A stretch of DNA of 10,382 nt from Kiritimatiellia bacterium (GTDB lineage Bacteria; Verrucomicrobiota; Kiritimatiellia; RFP12; UBA1067): NCBI GenBank assembly GCA_016303225.1, contig JAEDMC010000107.1:1-10382 (forward strand). Direction: 5' to 3'. The first letter of the stretch is position 1. Each line of letters starts with the position of its first letter. Of the stretch, positions 1 to 6,735 are shown piece by piece. Position numbers and translations under genes: made by a program. The notes beneath the pieces were generated by a model, which worked only from the letters and a program-made list of their open reading frames with translations, was not told where the DNA came from and did not search any database.

Positions 1-95
1 CGCTGGATGTCTACGGCAAACCGCGTCTCATGGGTCGGAAGGTCGACATCGGAGCTGCCGAGACCGAGAGCGGTTTGATGCTTATGATTAGGTGA
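1..95 (+). CDS. C-terminus of a right-handed beta-helix / choice-of-anchor-Q-like protein (5' truncated)
   Basis: The reading frame starting at base 3 runs to a TGA at 93-95 and encodes about 30 residues, beginning LDVYGKPRLMGRKVDIGAAE. The pattern D-x-x-G-x-P-R-x-x-G-x-x-V-D-I-G-A-x-E is the familiar end of many secreted parallel beta-helix proteins (pectate-lyase-like folds and 'choice-of-anchor Q' proteins) of PVC and Bacteroidota bacteria. The rest of the gene lies outside the window. It ends 22 bases before the next start codon on the same strand, so it probably belongs to the same operon and would be a surface or secreted polysaccharide-associated protein. The last ten residues (ESGLMLMIR) are not part of the motif. 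The call rests on one short motif, so the family is likely and the substrate unknown. Confidence 0.6.
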   Translation, partial: LDVYGKPRLMGRKVDIGAAETESGLMLMIR

Positions 96-117
96 TTCCC
101 ACTACAGAAGAAAACAC

Positions 118-2265
118 ATGAAGACAGTGCTTGGCTTGGCGACGGCCGCGTTGGCGGCGTCGCTTTGGGGTGAGGTCGTCCCGTTTCGGGCGGATAAGGA
201 CACGGACGTCCTTTTGGGCGTGAAGAATGGACAGGTCGCGGACCTTTCGGGACGGGTCGCCGCGGGGAAGATCCAGGCGACGGGCGTCGAGATTGTCGAT
301 GACGAGGTCTTCGGCGAGGTGATGCGCTTCACGGGCGGAAAGAAGACGGGGCTGACCGTGCCCGACGAGGGGAAGATCGGCTTCGGACGCGGCTTCACGC
401 TTGAGGGGTGGATATTCCTTGAGCACGAGATTGCGAACAACTTCCAGTTCGCCGACAAGCACGGCAAGAACTGGCAGACGTGGTCGTTCGAGTCGTGGCT
501 CGCGAAGGGCAACAAGTTCTCGATCGGGCTTTTTGGCTTCGAGCCCGAGCCGATTGACTTCACCGAGGACGAGAAGAAGCACCAGTGGGGGTTCCGTCCC
601 GATAAGCACTACGGCGGACGCGGCGGCGGATCGAACGGCAATACGCCGATTCCGGTCGGGGAGTGGGCGCACGTCGCCTTCACCTATGACGCGAGCCGCA
701 ACCTGCACCGCCTGTGGGTGAACGGATCGGTCGACCGCGAGTTCTTCCGCGAGCACGAGCTCTCGAAGAAGGTCAACGACGAGGACGACGCGCCGGTACG
801 GCTCTTCGGGCGTGCCGAGGGCATCAAGGTCGCGCAGGTGCGGTTCTCGCCGGTGGCGCGCGACCTTGGCTTTACGGATCCCGTGCGGTTGTTCGTGCAC
901 GAGAACGCCTATCGCAACGAGGGCTACGTGCACGTGAAGCCGATCCGCGACGACATCCCCGTGCCGGTCGAGGTGGAGGTCATGAACATCCACATTCCGT
1001 TCATGAGCCGCGTGAGCCGCGCGACGCTTTCGTCCGTCACCGATCCGATCAACGTGCCGATCCCGAAGCACGACTTCAGCTGCTCGAAGAGCGACCTCGT
1101 CATCAAGCTGAAGAAGAACGGGCGCGAGATCTGGCGGCGCGAAACGTTCGTCATGAATCCGACGCCGGTCGGGCCGGCGATGTCGAAGATGTACCGCGGC
1201 GAAGGCCCGTGGGCAAGCGAAAAGGCCGACTGGCGGATCGAGAAGGACAACACGTTCACCTACAAGGGAAAGCCGGTCTTCCCGCTCTGCATCTACTTCG
1301 GGCGTCCCGACTGCTTCGACGAGCTCGTGGACATCGGCTTCAACATGATCGGCATGCGGCACACGAAGGGCGTCAAGAACTGGGAGTGGGTCAAGATCAA
1401 GGAGCCGTTTTTCGCGCGGGCCGCGGAGAAGGGCGTCACGCTGACGGCGCACGAGGACAAGGAGGGACGTCCCGGGCAGGGCTTCAACTTCTTCATGGAC
1501 GAGCCGTTCGGCTACACGTTCGAGGCGCTGCGCGACAAGTACATGAACGCCCGGAACGGACGGGCGCATCCGACGACGCTGCCGCTCGTCGCGACCCAGA
1601 ACAACGACACGCGCTATCGCGAGACGTCGATGTGCTGCGACATCCTCGCGCCCGATCCGTACAACAAGGGACGCGGTCCGCTGCGCAACATCTACGACTC
1701 GATCTCCGCCGCGTGCGCCGACGTCGACCACCTGAAGCCGGTGATGTGCGTCATCGGCAATTACGGGACGGACCGGTACCGTCCCGACTCCGAGGAGCTG
1801 CGCACGATGTGCTACCTCGCGATTGCCGCGGGCTCGACGGCGCTGGCGTTCTACTCGTGGGACGAGGGCGACGTTCCGGGCGGCAACATGGACACGTCGA
1901 AGAAACCGAACCAGATCGCCGCCTACCGCCGTCTCTTCAAGGAGTTCAAGGCGCTCGAGCCCGCGCTCACGACGGTGAACGTCGGGATCCCGAAGGTCGA
2001 GCCCGCCTCGCCGAGAGGGTTCTTCCCGTGCGTCAAGAAGGGGCGCGACAAGAAGGTCTACCTGATGATCGCCTCGGACCTCTACCGCTCGGCGACGCGC
2101 AAGATCGTCATTCCGTCGGCCAAGGGGAAGAGGGCGAAGCTCCTGTTCGGTCCCGAGCGCGAGGGCAAGCTTTCCGCGAAGAGCGAGATCGTCTTTGATG
2201 CGCAGGGCGCCGCGGAGGTCACGCTGCCGCCGGTCTCGTCGGCGGTCTACGAAATTACGAAGTAA
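118..2265 (+). CDS. Secreted LamG-domain plus TIM-barrel glycosidase-like protein
   Basis: The product has 715 residues. Residues 1-18 (MKTVLGLATAALAASLWG) look like a signal peptide, so it should be exported. Residues ~30-250 form a LamG / concanavalin-A-like sandwich (FTLEGWIF near 93-100; GEWAHVAFTYD at 181-191; LHRLWVNG at 197-203), a fold that usually binds glycans. A linker sandwich follows (~255-350), then a TIM barrel (~385-582). Its eight strands can be placed: PLCIYFG, FNMIGM, VTLTAHE, FNFFMDEP, TLPLVAT, DILAPDPY, PVMCVIGNYG, ALAFYSW. D461-E462 in MDEP sit where clan-A glycosidases keep the acid/base. No Glu is seen at the end of strand 7. A C-terminal sandwich (~620-715) resembles the tail of the next gene. 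The start at 118 is supported by the signal peptide; the ribosome binding site is weak (AGAAG at 106-110). Substrate unknown; a hydrolase role is inference. Confidence 0.8.
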   Translation: MKTVLGLATAALAASLWGEVVPFRADKDTDVLLGVKNGQVADLSGRVAAGKIQATGVEIVDDEVFGEVMRFTGGKKTGLTVPDEGKIGFGRGFTLEGWIFLEHEIANNFQFADKHGKNWQTWSFESWLAKGNKFSIGLFGFEPEPIDFTEDEKKHQWGFRPDKHYGGRGGGSNGNTPIPVGEWAHVAFTYDASRNLHRLWVNGSVDREFFREHELSKKVNDEDDAPVRLFGRAEGIKVAQVRFSPVARDLGFTDPVRLFVHENAYRNEGYVHVKPIRDDIPVPVEVEVMNIHIPFMSRVSRATLSSVTDPINVPIPKHDFSCSKSDLVIKLKKNGREIWRRETFVMNPTPVGPAMSKMYRGEGPWASEKADWRIEKDNTFTYKGKPVFPLCIYFGRPDCFDELVDIGFNMIGMRHTKGVKNWEWVKIKEPFFARAAEKGVTLTAHEDKEGRPGQGFNFFMDEPFGYTFEALRDKYMNARNGRAHPTTLPLVATQNNDTRYRETSMCCDILAPDPYNKGRGPLRNIYDSISAACADVDHLKPVMCVIGNYGTDRYRPDSEELRTMCYLAIAAGSTALAFYSWDEGDVPGGNMDTSKKPNQIAAYRRLFKEFKALEPALTTVNVGIPKVEPASPRGFFPCVKKGRDKKVYLMIASDLYRSATRKIVIPSAKGKRAKLLFGPEREGKLSAKSEIVFDAQGAAEVTLPPVSSAVYEITK
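2133..2153 (+). repeat. 21-base direct repeat, copy 1 (3' end of gene 1)
   Basis: Bases 2133-2153 are identical to 2533-2553, exactly 400 bases downstream. Both copies encode AKLLFGP in the C-terminal sandwich module. The flanking protein sequence is similar but more diverged, so this is a conserved island in a duplicated module and a possible recombination site. Confidence 0.9.
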
Positions 2266-2274
2266 TTCAGCAAC

Positions 2275-2282
2275 AGGAAAGG
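2275..2282 (+). promoter_or_regulatory. Shine-Dalgarno-like AGGAAAGG before the 121-residue gene
   Basis: The site is 8 bases upstream of the ATG at 2291 and supports that start over the longer open frame beginning inside gene 1. A second purine-rich site (GGAAAG, 2284-2289) lies very close to the start codon. Confidence 0.55.
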
Positions 2283-2290
2283 CGGAAAGA

Positions 2291-2656
2291 ATGAAGAACG
2301 GGACAATTGGCGTCGCCCTGGCGGCGTTGGTGCCGGCCATCGCCGGTGCGCAGATGATCGTGCGGCCGTGGTCGCAGACGAACGAGGCGCTGGAGAAGCG
2401 CGTGGCGGCGGATTGCGCGGGACGCCCCGCGGCGCTTGTGCACTACGCGGTGCCGGCGATGAGCGACCTGCAGCGTCTCCCCGACGTCTATCCTGAGGAC
2501 GGGAAGGCCGATGCGCCCGTCGCCGGACGGACGGCGAAGCTCCTGTTCGGTCCGGAAGCCGGCGTCGCGCCGGCGGAATTGAAGTTTGACGTGAAAGGAT
2601 GCGCGAAACTGAAGTTGCCGCAGCAGTCCGTGGCCGTTTACGTTTTGGAGAAGTAA
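2291..2656 (+). CDS. 121-residue exported mini-protein, probable deletion chimaera of glycosidase genes
   Basis: It starts with a good signal peptide (MKNGTIGVALAALVPAIAGA, then Q) and has a Shine-Dalgarno-like AGGAAAGG at 2275-2282. The frame is open further upstream (to 2195), but that part only overlaps gene 1 and has no signal peptide, so 2291 is the start. Residues 51-71 (HYAVPAMSDLQRLPDVYPEDG) align with residues 13-33 of the following gene (HWAVDPMSETQYLPDTVPEDG). Residues 78-121 (AGRTAKLLFGPE... to VAVYVLEK) align with the last ~45 residues of the preceding gene (KGKRAKLLFGPE... to SAVYEITK). The enzyme body expected between these ends is absent. This looks like the two ends of a larger glycosidase-like gene joined in frame by internal deletion, or a fusion of two genes. 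No catalytic domain remains. It may be a relic or a small exported beta-sandwich protein; real translation is plausible but unproven. Confidence 0.65.
   Translation: MKNGTIGVALAALVPAIAGAQMIVRPWSQTNEALEKRVAADCAGRPAALVHYAVPAMSDLQRLPDVYPEDGKADAPVAGRTAKLLFGPEAGVAPAELKFDVKGCAKLKLPQQSVAVYVLEK
2533..2553 (+). repeat. 21-base direct repeat, copy 2 (in the 121-residue gene)
   Basis: Second copy of the repeat at 2133-2153. It begins inside a small inverted repeat, TCGCCG (2520-2525) with CGGCGA (2532-2537), which lies about where the gene-3-like front of the mini-gene meets its gene-1-like tail. Confidence 0.9.
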
Positions 2657-2683
2657 GATACAGGGAATGGAGAATACGAGACA

Positions 2684-4402
2684 ATGACAAGTTCACTGCT
2701 GTTGCTGGCGACCCTGACGCACTGGGCCGTCGATCCGATGAGCGAGACGCAATACCTTCCGGACACCGTTCCGGAGGATGGCGTAAAGAACGGCGCGGTG
2801 CAGATCATCGCCGCGAAGGACGAGTACGAGCCGGGCTCGTTCGTGCTGCGATCCGACACCGACCTCGGGAAGGTACGGCTGGAGATCGGTGACCTCCGGA
2901 CGGCCGACGGCAAGGTCTTCCCCAAGGAGCGGCTCGATCTCAAGACGGTTAAGGTCTGGTATCAGGCGGGGAACGCCTGGTACAGCTACTTCGCGGACAA
3001 GGGCACGAAGCTTTGTCCCGAACTGCTGCTGAACGACGAGGACCTCATCCGCGTCGACGAGGGGAAAAGGTCGAACTACGCGCGGCTTACCGAGGCCGAC
3101 GGACGCGTCCACTGGTTCTGGCTCAACAACCCGCAGGCGTTCCAGAACCGCGCGGAGGACGTGAAGGGCTTCTACTTCCGCCTCGGGGACGTGTTCGTCT
3201 GCATGCGCGAGAACTTCATGGACGCCAGGGAGCATTGCGGCGCGACGCTGGAAAAGAACAGGTCGAAGCAGTTCTTCTTGACGGCGCATGTCATGAAAGA
3301 TCAGCCGGCGGGGCTCTACAAGGGAGAGGTGAAGATTAAGTCGAAGTCGAAGGGCGAAGGCGAACAGTGGAAGATTCCCGTCTGTCTGCGGGTGCTGGAC
3401 TTCGAGCTGCCGAAGCCGATGTGCTGGGCGGATGTGAACAAGCCGTTCCTGACGCATTTCTGCGACTACATCAACCTCAACATGATCCGCGACCAGAACG
3501 GGGACGATCCGGAGCTCGCGCGCCGGCAGCTCGTCGCCATCTGCCGCGACTTCGCCGCGCACGGACAGGACCTGCCGTCCTTCAACGGGGCATCGGCGAA
3601 CCCGGAGATCGTCCGCGAGGGCGGCCAGCGCTACTGTGACGAGCTGACGAACGGCGGCATGGAGCTTTCCGACGCCTGCGTCATCCGCGCGGCGGCCCGT
3701 CAGGCCCGGCGCATCGCGGACCGCCGGTTCGGCAAGGGATCGCATCCGTACATGGGCTGGGGCGACGAGTACGGGCTCGCGATCCTGCGGGGAATCCGTC
3801 CGATGGTCGAGACCTACCAGAGCCTGGGCTTCCGGTTCCCGGTCAACAGTCCGTTCGGCTATGCGGCGGGCATCACGGTCGCGGACCTCTTCTGGCCGCC
3901 GTGCACGCCCGACCATGCGAGCGCGGAGGCGGCGAACAAGTACGCGGCCGCGACGGGCGGCAAGGGTTACTTCGGCTGGTACTCGTCGCAACACGTGGGC
4001 GTGGAGAATCCGGCGTTTTGCCGCCGTCAGTACGGGTTCGGTCCGTATCGCGCGGGCCTCACCTGCAATTTCAACTATGCGCATCACATCGACGAGTGGA
4101 ACGACAGCGTGGATGACCTCTATCGTCCGATGGCGTTCGTCTACGGCACGGGCGCGGGCTGCATCGACACGCTCGCCTGGGAGGGCTTCCGCGAGGGACA
4201 GGACGACATCCGCTACGCGACGCTCCTGAAGCGTCTCGCCGAGCCGCTGATGGACAGCCCGGACACGAAGGCGCGGTATGCCGCGCGTCTGGCGGTGCAG
4301 CTCCTCGTGGACGCCGACAAGGACGACATGGACCTGACGACGCTCCGGTTGGAGATGATCCGTCACATCCAGCGCCTGAGGACGCTGAATGTGACGAAGT
4401 GA
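2684..4402 (+). CDS. DUF4091-type glycoside-hydrolase-like protein
   Basis: The product has 572 residues. The N-terminus (MTSSLLLLATLTHWA) is a short hydrophobic stretch without a basic residue, so export is likely but the signal is weak. Residues ~17-240 form beta-sandwich modules (EYEPGSFVLRS at 47-57; ELLLNDEDLI at 113-122; QFFLTAHVM... PAGLYKGEV at ~196-216). The linker VLDFELPKP (237-245) precedes a barrel-like domain. Its likely catalytic site is GWGDEYG (358-364, with D361 and E362). The C-terminus has WEGFREGQDDIRY (499-511), the hallmark of DUF4091 proteins of PVC and Bacteroidota genomes, which are thought to be glycosidase-like. GGAG at 2669-2672 is a usable ribosome binding site. 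It lies 27 bases after the mini-gene and 34 before the next. A Lys/Ser/Glu-rich loop (KSKSKGEGE, 219-227) looks inserted. Substrate unknown. Confidence 0.8.
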   Translation: MTSSLLLLATLTHWAVDPMSETQYLPDTVPEDGVKNGAVQIIAAKDEYEPGSFVLRSDTDLGKVRLEIGDLRTADGKVFPKERLDLKTVKVWYQAGNAWYSYFADKGTKLCPELLLNDEDLIRVDEGKRSNYARLTEADGRVHWFWLNNPQAFQNRAEDVKGFYFRLGDVFVCMRENFMDAREHCGATLEKNRSKQFFLTAHVMKDQPAGLYKGEVKIKSKSKGEGEQWKIPVCLRVLDFELPKPMCWADVNKPFLTHFCDYINLNMIRDQNGDDPELARRQLVAICRDFAAHGQDLPSFNGASANPEIVREGGQRYCDELTNGGMELSDACVIRAAARQARRIADRRFGKGSHPYMGWGDEYGLAILRGIRPMVETYQSLGFRFPVNSPFGYAAGITVADLFWPPCTPDHASAEAANKYAAATGGKGYFGWYSSQHVGVENPAFCRRQYGFGPYRAGLTCNFNYAHHIDEWNDSVDDLYRPMAFVYGTGAGCIDTLAWEGFREGQDDIRYATLLKRLAEPLMDSPDTKARYAARLAVQLLVDADKDDMDLTTLRLEMIRHIQRLRTLNVTK

Positions 4403-4441
4403 TAAGCGATGAATGATAAGTGTGAGAGGTGAGAATATGAA
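4400..4441 (+). repeat. Degenerate 7-base tandem repeat spanning the gene 3 / gene 4 junction
   Basis: Read in sevens from 4400: TGATAAG, CGATGAA, TGATAAG, TGTGAGA, GGTGAGA, ATATGAA. The first unit contains the gene 3 stop (TGA, then TAA in frame), the fourth and fifth contain the Shine-Dalgarno sequence of gene 4, and the sixth contains its start codon. The whole spacer is thus repeat-like DNA. Confidence 0.6.
4427..4433 (+). promoter_or_regulatory. Shine-Dalgarno sequence AGGTGAG that sets the gene 4 start
   Basis: AGGTGAG lies just before the ATG at 4437. It decides between this ATG and the in-frame ATG at 4413, which is upstream of the site and would add eight residues ahead of the signal peptide. 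Confidence 0.75.
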
Positions 4442-6692
4442 AAAGAACTTTATCTTTGTCCTTTGCCTGATGTCCTTCGTCCTCGCGGCCGGTGCGGCCG
4501 ACCCGTGGTGGGGTGACAAGGAGGTCAAGCGGATCAGCGCCGACTTCGACAAGCGCAAGCTCGCTTACGCCGAACGCATTGACGCGATGTGGAAGCGGCT
4601 TGCCGAGCCGGATTTCGCGACGAACGAGGTGCAGCGGTATTCGGGTTACCTCGCGATTGCGAACTGGTGCCAGTGTCCGCCGTGGACGGCGCTCAAGTAC
4701 TGGGAGCACGGCCTTATGGAGAAGCACTATCCGAAGCTGATGCCGCTCGTACTGGACTCGAAGGCGTTTGCGCCGGGGCGCAAGGTGCCGTTCGTCGAGA
4801 AGAACGCCCGGTTCCTCTGCGGACACGAGCGGTACGATGAGGCGCTGTCGTTCGTGCGGAAGCAGAGGGACGAGCTGCTGCCGCAGATGAAGAATCCGAA
4901 GGACATCCGCACGCTCCGCGAGCTGGAGGTGACGGTCTGCGAATGGGCGGACCTGTTCGACGAGGGCCTGGCCGCGGCGAAGGCGATGATGAAGGACGAT
5001 CCGGAGGGCGGCGTGCGCTGCGCTGCGAAGCTGGCGGAGCATTACGACCGCCAGGACCTGCTGCGAAAGTTCACGGATGCGATGTCCGACGAGACGTGCT
5101 TCGACTACTGGGGACGCATTCACGCCTGGCGCCAGATCGTGGAGGCGCCGGATTACGTCAAGGACCGTGCGGCGGCGTGCGTGCTGGACGGGACAAAGCC
5201 CACGAAGCTGCGGCTCATGGCCATGACGCGGATTCTGCCGCTTGACAAGTCGCCGCGCGGACTCAAGTGCATGGCGGCGCTGAAGGCGATCCCCGACGAG
5301 GAGTTCAAGAAGGCGACGTTCAACGACAACTTCTCGTTCAAGAAGGCGTTCCTCTCCTGCAACTGGCGGCGCGTCGTCGACTACTACGAGCTGAAGCTGA
5401 AGTGCGGCCAGAAGCCGGACCTCGCCGCTCAGCGCATCTACGTGATCGCGCTAGCCAATGCGGGCGAGAAGGCGAAGGGCGCGGAGCTGTGCGACGAGTT
5501 CGCCAAGGGGGAGAAGGTCTCCGAGGCGGATCGCCTGCGCTTCCGGTTCTATGCGGCGATGATGCGCGGCGAGCCGATCCAGGACATCCTGAAGGGCTGC
5601 ACGCTGCCGGTCGCGGAGAAGGCGAAGGTCCTGCAGTCCGCCGGACGCCAGGCGCAGACGATGGAGCTGACGGAGTACGCCGAGGAGCTGGCGAAGGACC
5701 ATGCGGCTCTCTTCACCCCGAAGCCTGAGCGCTCGCTCACCGTGCGTTTCTGCGAGGAGCCGATTCGCTCAATCGCCGACTGGCGCAAGATCCACGCGTC
5801 GTTGCCGAAGGGCTTCTGCGACTTGCCGTTCGGCGCGAACGTGCAGGACCTTGTCACGGATGTCAACACGCAGCGTTCGATCGCCGAGCAGAAGGAGGGG
5901 GACAACCTCGCGGCCCGGATGGAGATCACGGCCGTGTGCGACAGTTCGGCACTGCACGTCTTCCTGCGGGTGGCGGACAAGGGGGCGCGCGCCGTCGAGC
6001 ACCGCTTCGCGAACGGCATCGGCACCGAGCTCTACTTTGCGCCCGGCGAGAACCAGCCCTACCAGTGCATGGGGACGGATCCGCTGAAGGGACTCTCCTT
6101 CGTGATGAACACGCTCTACGACTCCCGCCGCGTCAAGCGGCTTGAGAAGGGCGTCGACATCCGGAGCGAAGTCGCCTTCACTGATGAGGACTACGTGACG
6201 CACCTGACGTTCGGGTGGGATTCGCTTTACGACAAGCTGCCGCAAAGCGGTTCCTATTACAAGTTCGAGTGCATCGCCTGGGCGCCGGGCGGCGGAAAGA
6301 CGTGGGGCGGCTCGCGCGGCATCCACCACTCGTCTGACTGGGGGCGCCTGACGTTCGCCCTCACGCCGGCTCAACTCACGGCCATCCGTCGCGAAATCGT
6401 GCTCCGGAACTACAAGACCTGGAATTCCTTCGCCATCACCGGCGGCAGCCGCCGTCTTGACGCCTTTGACAAGTGGGAGGACGACGTTATTGGCGATCCG
6501 CGCTTCGCCGCGACCTGCCTCAAGGACCTTCAGCAGGAGATGTCGGGCTACGTCGCGCGCGTGAAGCCTGACATGGACGACGCGACGGTCAACGAGATCT
6601 ACGAGAGGGCGGTGCCGACTTGGCTCGGCTTCAAGCACGTTCTGGACGCTCGTCGCAAGCAGTACCTGAAGGACGAGCTGATGCGCGAGTGA
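4437..6692 (+). CDS. Exported helical-repeat (TPR-like) protein with CBM9-like domain
   Basis: The start at 4437 is preferred over the in-frame ATG at 4413. It directly follows a strong AGGTGAG Shine-Dalgarno sequence (4427-4433) and opens with a textbook signal peptide (MKKNFIFVLCLMSFVLAAGA), giving 751 residues. Residues ~25-430 are predicted-looking amphipathic helices with repeated A/L/Y spacing, resembling tetratricopeptide-type solenoids (YDEALSFVRKQRDEL at 133-147; YVIALANAGEKAKGAELCDE at 335-354). Residues ~455-645 look like a CBM9 / DOMON-type sandwich: ALHVFLRVADKG (505-516), GTELYFAPGEN (529-539), SEVAFTDEDY (577-586), SDWGRLTF (633-640). A short helical tail ends the protein. CBM9-like domains bind sugar chain ends, and the solenoid suggests protein contacts, so this may be a glycan-binding scaffold. 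No enzymatic motif is seen. Function is inferred, not recognised. Confidence 0.75.
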   Translation: MKKNFIFVLCLMSFVLAAGAADPWWGDKEVKRISADFDKRKLAYAERIDAMWKRLAEPDFATNEVQRYSGYLAIANWCQCPPWTALKYWEHGLMEKHYPKLMPLVLDSKAFAPGRKVPFVEKNARFLCGHERYDEALSFVRKQRDELLPQMKNPKDIRTLRELEVTVCEWADLFDEGLAAAKAMMKDDPEGGVRCAAKLAEHYDRQDLLRKFTDAMSDETCFDYWGRIHAWRQIVEAPDYVKDRAAACVLDGTKPTKLRLMAMTRILPLDKSPRGLKCMAALKAIPDEEFKKATFNDNFSFKKAFLSCNWRRVVDYYELKLKCGQKPDLAAQRIYVIALANAGEKAKGAELCDEFAKGEKVSEADRLRFRFYAAMMRGEPIQDILKGCTLPVAEKAKVLQSAGRQAQTMELTEYAEELAKDHAALFTPKPERSLTVRFCEEPIRSIADWRKIHASLPKGFCDLPFGANVQDLVTDVNTQRSIAEQKEGDNLAARMEITAVCDSSALHVFLRVADKGARAVEHRFANGIGTELYFAPGENQPYQCMGTDPLKGLSFVMNTLYDSRRVKRLEKGVDIRSEVAFTDEDYVTHLTFGWDSLYDKLPQSGSYYKFECIAWAPGGGKTWGGSRGIHHSSDWGRLTFALTPAQLTAIRREIVLRNYKTWNSFAITGGSRRLDAFDKWEDDVIGDPRFAATCLKDLQQEMSGYVARVKPDMDDATVNEIYERAVPTWLGFKHVLDARRKQYLKDELMRE

Positions 6693-6718
6693 CAGAGTGA
6701 AACCGGGCGTCTGATCTT

Positions 6719-6725
6719 GGTGGAG
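6719..6725 (+). promoter_or_regulatory. Shine-Dalgarno sequence GGTGGAG before gene 5
   Basis: The site ends 10 bases upstream of the ATG at 6736, within the 43-base spacer after gene 4. No promoter-like pair of hexamers is evident in that spacer, which favours read-through from upstream. Confidence 0.6.
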
Positions 6726-6735
6726 ATTCAGAATT

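Noticed and set aside
714..2198. Plus-strand 494-codon frame overlapping gene 1
   Set aside because: Arg/Gly/Ala-rich alternative-frame translation lying wholly inside gene 1; no independent support.
88..2340. Minus-strand open frame of 750 codons opposite gene 1
   Set aside because: Arg/Val/Leu-rich shadow translation caused by strong G/C third-position bias; no ribosome binding site, no recognisable domain, and the plus strand has a clear protein.
4413..4436. Upstream in-frame ATG for gene 4
   Set aside because: It precedes the Shine-Dalgarno site and would place eight polar residues before an otherwise standard signal peptide.
2693..4558. Minus-strand open frame of 621 codons opposite gene 3
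   Set aside because: Same shadow effect; the plus strand carries the DUF4091-type motif and signal sequences.
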